Assembly (NCBI RefSeq): GCF_900114215.1
Contig: NZ_FOSG01000008.1
Location: 62,001-126,000, forward strand
Origin: Streptomyces mangrovi
GTDB taxonomy: Bacteria; Actinomycetota; Actinomycetes; Streptomycetales; Streptomycetaceae
Direction of reading: 5' to 3'
DNA length: 64,000 nucleotides
Shown: piece after piece, positions 42,457 through 51,904 of the stretch
Layout: the number at the start of each line of letters is the position of its first letter
Numbering within the stretch: position 1 is the first letter of the stretch
Made by a program: the position numbers and the translations under genes
Notes under the pieces: generated by a model
Told to the model about the DNA's origin: nothing
What the model saw: the letters and a program-made list of their open reading frames with translations, nothing else
Database searches by the model: none

Positions 42457-42901
42457 TGCGCCGGCGCGGCCCGCGCCGCGGGCCGCGCCGGCCCGGCCGC
42501 CGCTCCCGGCGCTCCCGTCGCGTCGCGCCGCATTCCGGCGTTTATTTGTGTCATACATTAAAAAGTCTCTACGGGCCCGTCGCATCGCACAGGGTCACCG
42601 AAACTCTCCGTTAATCGGATGCGACGCTTCTTCGGGCGGAGATGATGCCCGTTTCGCCCCCGAATTCCCCTGTGTGATCCGACCGTAATATGAGCATGTG
42701 ATCCAGGTCACACCGACGCGGTAGCGCAGCGTGATAGGAACTCCCAACCCGATTTTTATCCGAGTCTTACAACCCGGAGAACTTCGGAGGAAACTGCGCG
42801 CGAGACCGGACGCCGAGGTTGGTCCGTTCGCCGTACCACCGGCAACCACCGTTGCACCCGCCCCCACACGTCCCCGCAGCCGCTACAGCCAGAGGGAACC
42901 C
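42457..42901 (+). other. Promoter/leader region of symporter gene
   Basis: No gene seen. It is unusually AT-rich at 42540-42580 (GTTTATTTGTGTCATAC and ATTAAAAAG). A Crp-type site lies at 42697. A promoter-like GATAGGAA follows at about 42733, giving a leader of about 155 nt in which I see no recognisable riboswitch. RBS AGAGGGAA. Confidence 0.5.
42697..42712. promoter_or_regulatory. Perfect Crp-type site
   Basis: TGTGATCCAGGTCACA matches the consensus TGTGA-N6-TCACA exactly. If the -10 is TAGGAA (42735-42740), the site centre is about -42, the classic class II activator position. Confidence 0.65.
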
Positions 42902-44470
42902 ATGGCAAACGAAACCTGGACGACACGACTCGATGAATCGATCACCGAATTCGTCGATCCGATCGCGTCGACAATCAGCGAGATCGTCTTCTACACCATT
43001 CCGCTCGGGGACACCGAGTTCCCCTGGATCGTCGGCTGGCTGGTGGTCGCGGGACTGGTGTTCACCGGATACTTCGGCTTCGCCCAGGTCCGCCACCTGC
43101 CCAAGGCCCTCAAGCTGGTCCGCGGCAAGTACGACCAGAAGGACGCCCCCGGTGAGGTGAACCACTTCCAGGCCCTCACCTCCGCCGTCTCCGGCACCGT
43201 CGGCCTCGGCAACATCGCCGGTGTGGCCATCGCGGTCACCATCGGCGGCCCCGGCGCCACCTTCTGGATGATCGTCTGCGGCCTGCTGGGCATGGCGACC
43301 AAGTTCGTCGAGTGCACCCTCGGCGTGAAGTACCGCGAGGTCCACGCCGACGGCACCGTCTCCGGCGGCCCGATGCACTACCTGCGCAAGGGCATGGCCG
43401 AGCGCGGCCTGGGCGGCCTGGGCAAGGTGCTCGCCATCGGCTCCGCCGTCGCCCTGCTGTTCTTCACCTTCTTCGGCGGCAACCTCTTCCAGGTCAACCA
43501 GAGCCTGGAGCAGCTCCAGTCCGTCACCGGCGGCGAGGACAGCCTCTTCAGCAGCTCCGGCGGTGCCCTCTTCTTCGGCATCCTGATCGCCGCCCTGGTC
43601 GCCCTGGTCCTCATCGGCGGCATGCGCTCCATCGGCGCCGTCACCAGCCGGCTGGTCCCCGCGATGGCGATCGTCTACGTCATCGCCTGTCTCTTCGTCA
43701 TCCTGACCAACGTCACCGCCGTGCCCGACGCCGTCTCCGACATCATCGTGGGCGCCTTCGCCCCCGAGGGCGTGGCCGGCGGCCTCATCGGCGCCCTGAT
43801 CGTCGGCTTCCAGCGCGCCGCCTTCTCCAACGAGGCGGGCATCGGCTCGGCCCCCATCGCCCACTCCGCGGTGAAGACCAAGCGCCCCGCCACCGAGGGC
43901 CTGGTCGCGATGATCGAGCCGTTCATCGACACCGTCGTCGTCTGCACCATGACCGCGCTGACCATCGTCATCGCCCGCACCCCGAGCTGGGAGGCGGCCC
44001 GCGAGGCCAACGCCAACGGCGAGCCGATCGCCTCCGGCGTCTCGCTCACCTCGGACGCCTTCGAGAGCGCGATCTCCTGGTTCCCCTACATCCTGGCCGT
44101 CGCGGTCCTGCTCTTCGCCTTCTCCACGATCATCACCTGGAGCTACTACGGCATGAAGGCGTGGACCTACCTCTTCGGCCGCACCAGGACCAGCGAGAAC
44201 GTCTACAAGGTGCTCTTCAGCCTCATCGTCATCACCGGTGCGCTGATGTCGCTGTCCTCCCTGGTCTCCCTGGCCGACTCCTTCCTCTTCCTCGCCGCGG
44301 TGTTCAACATCATCGGCCTCTACCTGCTGGCGCCCGTCGTCAGGCGGGAACTCGGCCGCGTCCTCGACTACGTCCGCCGGCGCGACGCCGGTGAGAGCGA
44401 CGAGCAGATCGAGGCCTCCGAGGCCGCCGGCCCCGGCGGCGCCGACGGAACCCCCACGCTCGCCAAGTGA
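42902..44470 (+). CDS. Alanine/glycine:cation symporter (AGCS family)
   Basis: 522 aa, ATG 42902 with AGAGGGAAC RBS. About 10-11 membrane helices with AGCS signatures: GEVNHFQALTSAVSGTVGLGNIAGVAIAVTIGGPGATFWM near residues 78-120, KFVECTLGVKYRE, and FQRAAFSNEAGIGSAPIAHSAVKTKRPATEGLVAMIEPFIDTVVVCTMTAL. It imports alanine, glycine or D-alanine with Na+ or H+. The C-terminal tail is acidic and cytoplasmic. It is monocistronic; the Crp-type site upstream suggests control by Crp at germination or early growth. Confidence 0.94.
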   Translation: MANETWTTRLDESITEFVDPIASTISEIVFYTIPLGDTEFPWIVGWLVVAGLVFTGYFGFAQVRHLPKALKLVRGKYDQKDAPGEVNHFQALTSAVSGTVGLGNIAGVAIAVTIGGPGATFWMIVCGLLGMATKFVECTLGVKYREVHADGTVSGGPMHYLRKGMAERGLGGLGKVLAIGSAVALLFFTFFGGNLFQVNQSLEQLQSVTGGEDSLFSSSGGALFFGILIAALVALVLIGGMRSIGAVTSRLVPAMAIVYVIACLFVILTNVTAVPDAVSDIIVGAFAPEGVAGGLIGALIVGFQRAAFSNEAGIGSAPIAHSAVKTKRPATEGLVAMIEPFIDTVVVCTMTALTIVIARTPSWEAAREANANGEPIASGVSLTSDAFESAISWFPYILAVAVLLFAFSTIITWSYYGMKAWTYLFGRTRTSENVYKVLFSLIVITGALMSLSSLVSLADSFLFLAAVFNIIGLYLLAPVVRRELGRVLDYVRRRDAGESDEQIEASEAAGPGGADGTPTLAK

Positions 44471-44501
44471 CACCCGCCGCCCCCGGGGGCGGCAGAGCAC
44501 C

Positions 44502-44545
44502 GCGGGGCCCAGCCCGTACCGCACACCGGTACGGGCGGGGCCCCG
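44502..44545 (+). terminator. Hairpin terminator
   Basis: A nearly perfect 19-20 bp stem (44502-44521 with 44526-44545, one mismatched base) downstream of the symporter gene and 29 bp before mec. Confidence 0.8.
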
Positions 44546-44573
44546 CCCGCGCGTCCTGCCTATGCTGTCGCCC

Positions 44574-45005
44574 ATGCTGACCATCACCCAGGAGCTGCAC
44601 GACAAGATCGTGGCCCACGCCCGCCAGGACCACCCCGACGAGGCGTGCGGCATCATCGCGGGCCCGGCCGGCAGCGGACGCCCCGAGCGCTTCGTCCCCA
44701 TGCTGAACGCCGCCCGCTCGCCCACGTTCTACGAGTTCGACTCCGCGGACCTGCTGAAGCTCTACCGCGAGATGGACGACCGCGACGAGGAGCCGGTGGT
44801 CGTCTACCACTCCCACACCGCCACCGAGGCCTACCCCTCGCGCACCGACGTCGCCTACGCCGGCGAGCCCGGCGCCCACTACGTCCTGGTCTCCACCGCG
44901 GAGTGCGGCAACGACGAGGGGCCCTTCTCCTTCCGCTCCTTCCGCATCGTCGACGGCGAGATCACCGAGGAGGAGGTCAGGGTCGTCCCCGCCTACGAGG
45001 ACTGA
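44574..45005 (+). CDS. mec: JAMM/Mov34 metalloprotease, CysO-cysteine peptidase
   Basis: 143 aa, ATG 44574; TATGCT 7 nt upstream makes a leaderless transcript likely. The JAMM zinc site is complete: E23 (HPDEACGII), H79-x-H81, S89, D92 in YHSHTATEAYPSRTD. In Mycobacterium this enzyme (Mec+) releases cysteine from CysO-Cys, the last step of the thiocarboxylate cysteine pathway. Here the substrate protein and the synthase are encoded just downstream. Because CysO has a C-terminal Met-Arg after the GG, the protease may also expose the diglycine, as proposed for related JAMM enzymes. Confidence 0.92.
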   Translation: MLTITQELHDKIVAHARQDHPDEACGIIAGPAGSGRPERFVPMLNAARSPTFYEFDSADLLKLYREMDDRDEEPVVVYHSHTATEAYPSRTDVAYAGEPGAHYVLVSTAECGNDEGPFSFRSFRIVDGEITEEEVRVVPAYED

Positions 45006-45102
45006 CCCCCGACCCCTGACCCCTGACGACAGGTGAGACGGCAGGGTCCGCATCATGGAACAGGTATCCGGTTCCCGAGGCGGGAATCGTTACGATGAGC
45101 CC

Positions 45103-45240
45103 ATGGTTAACCACGACGTGAGCGATACCCACCCGGGTAAGTCCCCGGGCGCGCTGCTCGTGGCGCGCCTGCACGTCGACCTGTGCCGCCTCGCCAGCGC
45201 CCTGGGGTACCCCCGGCGCCGCGCGGCCGACCGCGCCTGA
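45103..45240 (+). CDS. Cysteine-type leader peptide upstream of cysO-cysM
   Basis: 45 aa, ATG 45103; TACGAT 6 nt upstream is a -10 box, so this is a leaderless start. The sequence carries LHVDLCRLASALG, the signature of the short actinobacterial 'putative leader peptides' placed before sulfur and cysteine genes, in which a Cys codon in the (H)VDLCR block is thought to report cysteine supply. It ends 100 bp before cysO. Cysteine-responsive attenuation of cysO-cysM is inferred; the exact RNA switch is not obvious by eye. The tail YPRRRAADRA is basic. Confidence 0.75.
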   Translation: MVNHDVSDTHPGKSPGALLVARLHVDLCRLASALGYPRRRAADRA

Positions 45241-46569
<1,329 letters not shown>

Positions 46570-46851
46570 GCCCGGCCCCGCACACCCAGCACCGGCGACA
46601 CCCCGCCCGCCGCGCCCGCCGCCTCCCCGCACCCCCTCCGGCAGCCGGGAGCGGCGGTGCGGGGGCGCTCGCCGCCGAGGCCGTGCACCACCCGAGGCCC
46701 GCACACCGCGCTGTCCGCCCCCACGCCGTCCCCGCACCACCCCCGCCCTGGTGATTCCGCCCACAACGGGGCACTGCGGAGGAGCCACCGGCCCCCATGC
46801 GCCTTACGCTCAGGTAACCCCTCTTCCCGGGCCACGGAGGTTCCTTCCCCT
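46570..46851 (+). other. Intergenic region before MBL gene
   Basis: No gene seen; very C-rich. A TACGCT -10-like box lies near 46805, with RBS CGGAGG about 12 nt before the next start. Confidence 0.5.
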
Positions 46852-47622
46852 ATGAAGCTCACCGTCGTCGGCTGCTCGGGATCGTTCCCGTCCGCGGAAT
46901 CGGCCTGCTCCAGCTACCTCGTAGAGGCCGACGGCTACCGGCTCCTGCTCGACATGGGCAACGGCGCCCTGGGCGAGCTGCAACGCCACTGCGGCCTCTA
47001 CGACCTCGACGCCATCATCCTCAGCCACCTCCACGCGGACCACTGCATCGACATGTGCGCGTACTTCGTGGCCCGGTACTACCGGCACGAGGGAGGGCGC
47101 TGCGAGGCCATCCCGGTGTACGGCCCCCAGGGCACCGAGCAGCGGCTGACCACCGCCTACGCCGACACCCCCTCCGAGAAGTCGATGAGCGAGGTCTTCG
47201 ACTTCCGCGACCTCGCCCCCCGAAGCACCTTCCGGCTCGGACCGCTGACCGTCACCGCCGACCGGGTGCGGCACCCGGTGGAGACCTACGGCTTCCGCAT
47301 CGAGCACGAGGGCCACGAGGGCAGGACCAGGGCCCTCGTCTACTCCGGCGACACCGGCCCCTGCGACACCCTGTGCGACCTGGCCCGGGGCGCCGACCTC
47401 TTCCTGTGCGAGGCCTCCTTCACCGACGGCAAGGAGGACATCCCCGAACTCCACCTCAACGGACGGCAGGCCGGGGAGTGCGCACAGCGGGCGGGCGCCG
47501 AACGCCTGGTCCTCACCCACATCCCCCTGTGGACGGACCCCCGGCACAACCTGCGCGACGCACAGGCCGCCTTCTCCGGCCCCGTGGAGATGGCCCGCCC
47601 CGGCGCCGTCTACGAGATCTGA
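46852..47622 (+). CDS. Metallo-beta-lactamase-fold hydrolase
   Basis: 256 aa, ATG 46852, RBS CGGAGG. MBL metal motif HLHADHCID (two-metal H-x-H-x-D-H), then H279-type residues in VRHPVETYGFRIEHEG, SGDTGPCD, CEASF and LTHIPLW, and an N-terminal VVGCSGSFPSAESACSSYLVE. It resembles RNase Z/ElaC-like or PhnP-like members of the family, without the exosite insertion of RNase Z. Substrate unknown: a cyclic nucleotide or phosphodiester hydrolase is a fair guess. Monocistronic, convergent with nagE. Confidence 0.85.
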   Translation: MKLTVVGCSGSFPSAESACSSYLVEADGYRLLLDMGNGALGELQRHCGLYDLDAIILSHLHADHCIDMCAYFVARYYRHEGGRCEAIPVYGPQGTEQRLTTAYADTPSEKSMSEVFDFRDLAPRSTFRLGPLTVTADRVRHPVETYGFRIEHEGHEGRTRALVYSGDTGPCDTLCDLARGADLFLCEASFTDGKEDIPELHLNGRQAGECAQRAGAERLVLTHIPLWTDPRHNLRDAQAAFSGPVEMARPGAVYEI

Positions 47623-47677
47623 CCGGCCGTACGGCCGGGCCCGTGAACCACACGGGCCCGGCCGGCGCGGCACCCGA

Positions 47678-48985
47678 CTACCCCCGGTACTGCGCCTTCT
47701 CCTGCTCGGCGATCTCCTCGTCCGACTCCCGGCCCGGCGTCGGCAGATCGAACCGCACGATCGCGAACCGGAAGACCGCGTAGTACACCACCGCGAAACA
47801 CAGACCCAGCACCACCAGCAGCCACGGCCTGGACGCGATCCCCAGATTCAGCAGGAAGTCGATCGCCCCGGCGGAGAAACCGAAGCCGTCCCGCGCCCCC
47901 AGCGCCCAGCTCAACGCCATCGACACCCCCGTCAGCACCGCGTGGACCGCGTACAGCACCGGCGCGACGAAGATGAACGTGAACTCGATCGGCTCGGTCA
48001 CCCCGGTGACGAAGGCGGTCAGCGCGATGGAGAACATCATCCCGCCCACCACCTTGCGGCGCTCGGGCCGCGCACAGTGGTACATCGCCAGACAGGCCGC
48101 CGGAAGGGCGAACATCATGATGGGGAAGAACCCGGTCATGAACTGACCCGCCGTCGGATCCCCGTGCAGGAAGCGCGCGATGTCCCCCTCGTACCGCACC
48201 CCGTCGTCCTCGTAGGAACCCGCCTGGAACCACGGGAACGAGTTCAGCAGATGGTGCATGCCCACCGGGATCAGCGCCCGGTTGGCCACCCCGAACACCC
48301 CCGCCCCCAGCGCGCCCGACCCCACCAGCCACTCGCCGAAACCGTGGATGGCGGCCCCCAGCACCGGCCAGGCGTAACCGAAGACGACCCCCAGGACCAG
48401 ACCCGCGAACGACGCCAGGATCGGCACCAGCCGGCGGCCGCCGAAGAAACCCAGCCAGTCCGGCAGCTTCCTGCGGTGGTAGCGCTGGTAGAGCACGGCG
48501 GTGACCAGCCCCATCACCACACCGCCCAGCACACCGGCGTCCGCGGGCCGGGCGACGCCCTCCTCGGGAGGCAGATTGGGATCGATGAAGGTGGCCATCA
48601 CCTGCTGGAAGACCAGATAGCCCACGACGGCCGCCAGCCCCGTGGAGCCGTCCGCCTTCCTGGCGAAACCGACCGCGATGCCCACGGCGAACAGCAGCGG
48701 CAGATTGTCCAGCAGCGCCCCGCCGCCCGCGGCCAGGAACTCGGCGATCCGGTTGACGAAGTCCGGGAAACCCTCCCGGCCCAGCATGTCCTCGTAACCC
48801 AGCCGGACCATCAGAGCCGCCGCGGGCAGCACGGCGATCGGCAGCATCAGACTGCGGCCGATGCGCTGGGCCACCGCCATCGTGCCCGCGCCACGCCTCC
48901 TCCCGCCCCCGCCGCCCCCCTCGCCGCCGCTCCCGCCGCCCCCTTCGCCTCCGTCGTCGGATGTCCTGGCAGTGGCCGTGGTCAT
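47678..48985 (-). CDS. nagE2: N-acetylglucosamine PTS permease, EIIC
   Basis: 435 aa, ATG 48985 with GGGAGGAAG RBS. After a Gly-rich N-terminus, about 10 membrane helices of the glucose/GlcNAc EIIC family: SLMLPIAVLPAAALMVRLG, NLPLLFAVGIAVGFARKADG, GANR-like NRALIPVGMHHLLNSFPW, and the sugar-binding loop FVTGVTEPIEFTFIFVAP. It takes up and phosphorylates GlcNAc together with the EIIB domain protein encoded divergently. The symbol follows the S. coelicolor divergent nagE2 position as I remember it; only one EIIC gene is present here, so paralogue identity is tentative. Confidence 0.9.
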   Translation of the reverse strand: MTTATARTSDDGGEGGGGSGGEGGGGGGRRRGAGTMAVAQRIGRSLMLPIAVLPAAALMVRLGYEDMLGREGFPDFVNRIAEFLAAGGGALLDNLPLLFAVGIAVGFARKADGSTGLAAVVGYLVFQQVMATFIDPNLPPEEGVARPADAGVLGGVVMGLVTAVLYQRYHRRKLPDWLGFFGGRRLVPILASFAGLVLGVVFGYAWPVLGAAIHGFGEWLVGSGALGAGVFGVANRALIPVGMHHLLNSFPWFQAGSYEDDGVRYEGDIARFLHGDPTAGQFMTGFFPIMMFALPAACLAMYHCARPERRKVVGGMMFSIALTAFVTGVTEPIEFTFIFVAPVLYAVHAVLTGVSMALSWALGARDGFGFSAGAIDFLLNLGIASRPWLLVVLGLCFAVVYYAVFRFAIVRFDLPTPGRESDEEIAEQEKAQYRG

Positions 48986-49331
48986 CGGCTTCCTCCCGTG
49001 GGGCCGTGCGGTCCGCGCCGCACATCCGCATCGCAAGCATCACATGGGTAACAGAGCGCTTAAGTCACCTTGTAACACGAACAAAGTCTCCGAAAGCACC
49101 CAGGCGGGCAAGACGGCCGACGGAACGGAGGACAGTGCCGGAATGCAGTACCCGGAACGCCCGCGGGGCCGCGCCCCCTTCCACACGGGACCGAAAAGCG
49201 GTAAGGAGCCGATGAGGCACCCTCGTACAGGTGCGCATAACGTGGGTTAATGTGCCGATCCGGTCCACAGGGGGCACCGGACACAGGACGGGCCCAGACG
49301 GCCGGCGGCAGCCGGCGGGAAGGCGGAGAAC
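48986..49331. other. Divergent promoter region of nagE/nagF
   Basis: No gene seen. A GTTAC-type motif occurs twice on the minus strand (near 49050 and 49075). TCCGGT and ACCGGA (49258-49280) form an inverted pair upstream of nagF. No TGGTCTAGACCA-like DasR site is visible by eye. Confidence 0.5.
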
Positions 49332-49565
49332 ATGCCCGGCAAAGCGGAGAACATCGTCGCCGGACTCGGCGGCATCGACAACATCGTCGAGATCGAGGGC
49401 TGCATCACCCGCCTGCGCACCGAGGTCGAGAACCCCGGCCTCATCGACGAGGCCGCCCTCAAGGCCGCCGGCGCACACGGAGTCGTGAAGATGGGCTCCG
49501 CCATCCAGGTCGTCATCGGCACCGACGCCGACCCCATCGCCGCCGAGATCGAGGACATGATGTGA
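49332..49565 (+). CDS. nagF: PTS glucose/GlcNAc EIIB component
   Basis: 77 aa, ATG 49332 with GGCGGAG RBS. The stand-alone EIIB domain keeps the phospho-Cys C24 in IEGCITRLR, with HGVVKMGSAIQVVIGTDADPIAAEIEDMM at the C-terminus. It relays phosphate from EIIA (Crr, elsewhere) to GlcNAc bound by the EIIC membrane subunit. In S. coelicolor this gene is followed by nagE1 (from memory); here rph follows after 87 bp and no second EIIC gene is present. Confidence 0.93.
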   Translation: MPGKAENIVAGLGGIDNIVEIEGCITRLRTEVENPGLIDEAALKAAGAHGVVKMGSAIQVVIGTDADPIAAEIEDMM

Positions 49566-49652
49566 CCACCCCGCCCCCGCGACCCCCGCACACCCGGCCA
49601 CCAGGCCGTTCACCCGAACGGCCGCCCCACCCGGGGCACTAGGCTCACACCC

Positions 49653-50396
<744 letters not shown>

Positions 50397-50482
50397 CCTC
50401 CGGCCCCGCCGCAGCCACCCCGGGCCGTCCGGGCCGTCCGGGCGATCCCGGTGACACCTCATGAGAACAGCGGACGGGACGC

Positions 50483-50508
50483 GGAACTTTGCGAGCGCTT
50501 TACGCGTC
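50483..50508 (+). promoter_or_regulatory. ECF-sigma-type promoter
   Basis: GGAAC (50483-50487), 17 bp, then CGTC (50505-50508) fits group IV (ECF, sigma-E-like) promoters in Streptomyces. The predicted start is about 50514, giving a 60-nt leader before the lipoprotein start. A 10-bp inverted repeat, GGCCGTACGG/CCGTACGGCC (50521-50546), lies in that leader. Confidence 0.6.
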
Positions 50509-50572
50509 CTACAGGGCACGGGCCGTACGGGTCGAGCCGTACGGCCCGTCCAGACACAGGAGACCACGCCGC

Positions 50573-50950
50573 ATGCGCAGACGGACCACCCTCGCCGCCC
50601 TCGCCCCCGTCGTCCTCGCCCTCCCCCTGATGGGCTGCGGCGCCGTCCAGAACGCACTGGACTGCGCCAACACCGCCGTCGTCGTCGTGGACAGCGCCAA
50701 CGCCCTCCAGCAGGCCGTCGCCGACGGCGTCGAGAACCCGGCCGAGGTGGACCGGTCCCTGAACCGCATCAACGAGAACCTCGACAAGATCATCGAGAAC
50801 ACGGACAACGCCGACATCACCCGGGTCGCCGAGGACATGCAGAAGGCCGCCGGCAACGTCCGCGAGTCCGTCGAGCAGGGCAAGACCCCCGATGTCAGCC
50901 CCGTCGTCGACGCCGCCGACGAACTGACCCAGGTCTGCACCCCCGGCTGA
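50573..50950 (+). CDS. Small secreted lipoprotein
   Basis: 125 aa, ATG 50573 with CAGGAGA RBS. Type II signal: basic MRRRTTLA, hydrophobic LAPVVLALP, lipobox LMGC with the lipidated Cys near 20. The mature part is helical and acidic (NALDCANTAVVVVDSANALQQAVADGVENPAEVDRSLNRINENLDKIIENTDNADITRVAEDMQKAAGNVRESVEQG) with a C-terminal Cys that could pair with Cys in DCA. No known family. An ECF-type promoter suggests envelope-stress control. It is inserted between rph and rdgB. The stop codon falls in a 14-bp triplicate repeat. Confidence 0.82.
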   Translation: MRRRTTLAALAPVVLALPLMGCGAVQNALDCANTAVVVVDSANALQQAVADGVENPAEVDRSLNRINENLDKIIENTDNADITRVAEDMQKAAGNVRESVEQGKTPDVSPVVDAADELTQVCTPG

Positions 50951-50988
50951 CGGACCCCAGCTGACGGACCCCGGCTGACGGACCCGGG
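50947..50988 (+). repeat. Three 14-bp tandem repeats
   Basis: CTGACGGACCCCAG, CTGACGGACCCCGG and CTGACGGACCCGGG are adjacent. The first contains the TGA of the lipoprotein gene. Confidence 0.85.
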
Positions 50989-51084
50989 CTTCGGGCTCCG
51001 CTCCACGGTCCCCGATCCCGGGCGCGGGCACCGGCGTCCGGCCCGCCGGGGGTTCCGGCCGCCGCGACGGGATAATCGGTCCCC

Positions 51085-51690
51085 ATGAGCCAGCGCCTGA
51101 TCCTCGCAACCCGCAACACCCACAAGGTCCGAGAGCTGGAGGCCATCCTCTCCGCCGCCGGACTGGACCTCACCCTGGTCGGCGCCGACGCCTACCCCGA
51201 GGTCCCGGACGTCAAGGAGACCGGCCTCACCTTCGCCGACAACGCACTCCTCAAGGCCCGCACCCTGGCCAGGGCCACGGCGGTGCCCGCCGTGGCCGAC
51301 GACTCCGGCCTGTGCGTGGACGTCCTCGGCGGAGCCCCCGGCATCTTCTCCGCCCGCTGGGCCGGACGCCACGGCGACGACCGGGCCAACCTCGACCTGC
51401 TCCTCGCCCAGCTCTCCGACATCGACGACCCCCACCGCACCGCGCACTTCGCCTGCGCGGCCGCCCTGGCCCTGCCCGACGGCACCGAACGCGTCGTCGA
51501 GGGCCGCCTGGCCGGCACCCTCCGCCGCGAGCCCGCCGGCGCCGGCGGCTTCGGCTACGACCCGATCCTCCAGCCCGAGGGCGAGACCCGCACCTGCGCG
51601 GAACTGAGCCCGGACGAGAAGAACGCCATCAGCCACCGCGGCCAGGCCTTCCGCGCCCTTGTCCCGGCGGTCCGCGACCTCCTGGGCTGA
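51085..51690 (+). CDS. rdgB: dITP/XTP pyrophosphatase (RdgB/HAM1)
   Basis: 201 aa, ATG 51085; TAATCG 6-7 nt upstream, so probably leaderless. HAM1 motifs: LILATRNTHKVRELEAIL, ETGLTFADNALLKARTLARAT, ADDSGLCVDVLGGAPGIFSARWAGRHGDD, and GGFGYDPILQPEGETRTCAELSPDEKNAISHRGQAF. It hydrolyses non-canonical purine triphosphates (ITP, dITP, XTP) to protect DNA and RNA. Monocistronic or co-transcribed with the lipoprotein gene; a bidirectional terminator follows before the tRNA gene. Confidence 0.96.
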   Translation: MSQRLILATRNTHKVRELEAILSAAGLDLTLVGADAYPEVPDVKETGLTFADNALLKARTLARATAVPAVADDSGLCVDVLGGAPGIFSARWAGRHGDDRANLDLLLAQLSDIDDPHRTAHFACAAALALPDGTERVVEGRLAGTLRREPAGAGGFGYDPILQPEGETRTCAELSPDEKNAISHRGQAFRALVPAVRDLLG

Positions 51691-51726
51691 CGGCCCGTCC
51701 CGCGGGGCGGGTTCCGCCGACAACGC

Positions 51727-51757
51727 CGAAGGCCCGGCTCAGCGAGCCGGGCCTTCG
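51727..51757. terminator. Bidirectional terminator between rdgB and tRNA-Leu
   Basis: A 14-bp perfect stem CGAAGGCCCGGCTC (51727-51740) with complement 51744-51757 and AGC loop; serves the plus-strand rdgB and the minus-strand tRNA. Confidence 0.85.
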
Positions 51758-51770
51758 AATGAAAGGTCTA

Positions 51771-51852
51771 TGCGGCGGAAGGGATTCGAACCCTCAAGCC
51801 CATCAGGGCCACAGAACCTAAATCTGCTGCGTCACCACTGCGCCACCGCCGC
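51771..51852 (-). tRNA. tRNA-Leu (anticodon UAG)
   Basis: 82 nt without an encoded CCA. Acceptor GCGGCGG pairs with CCGCCGC plus discriminator A. The anticodon stem CAGA/TCTG holds the loop TTTAGGT (anticodon UAG), followed by a long class II variable arm and the T-arm GGGTTCGAATCCC. The long variable arm and UAG anticodon identify leucine. It decodes CUA/CUN. Confidence 0.93.
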
Positions 51853-51904
51853 TGGACGCCAACCATGGTAGCGGGCGGACGCGCTGAGCGGCCCACCGGG
51901 AAGG

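Noticed and set aside
42540..42660. Glycine riboswitch in the symporter leader
   Set aside because: AT-rich stretch and short stems are present but no glycine-aptamer core was recognised.
48986..49331. DasR (dre) operator upstream of nag genes
   Set aside because: Looked for TGGTCTAGACCA-like sequence on both strands by eye; nearest GGTCCACA segment is too poor a match.
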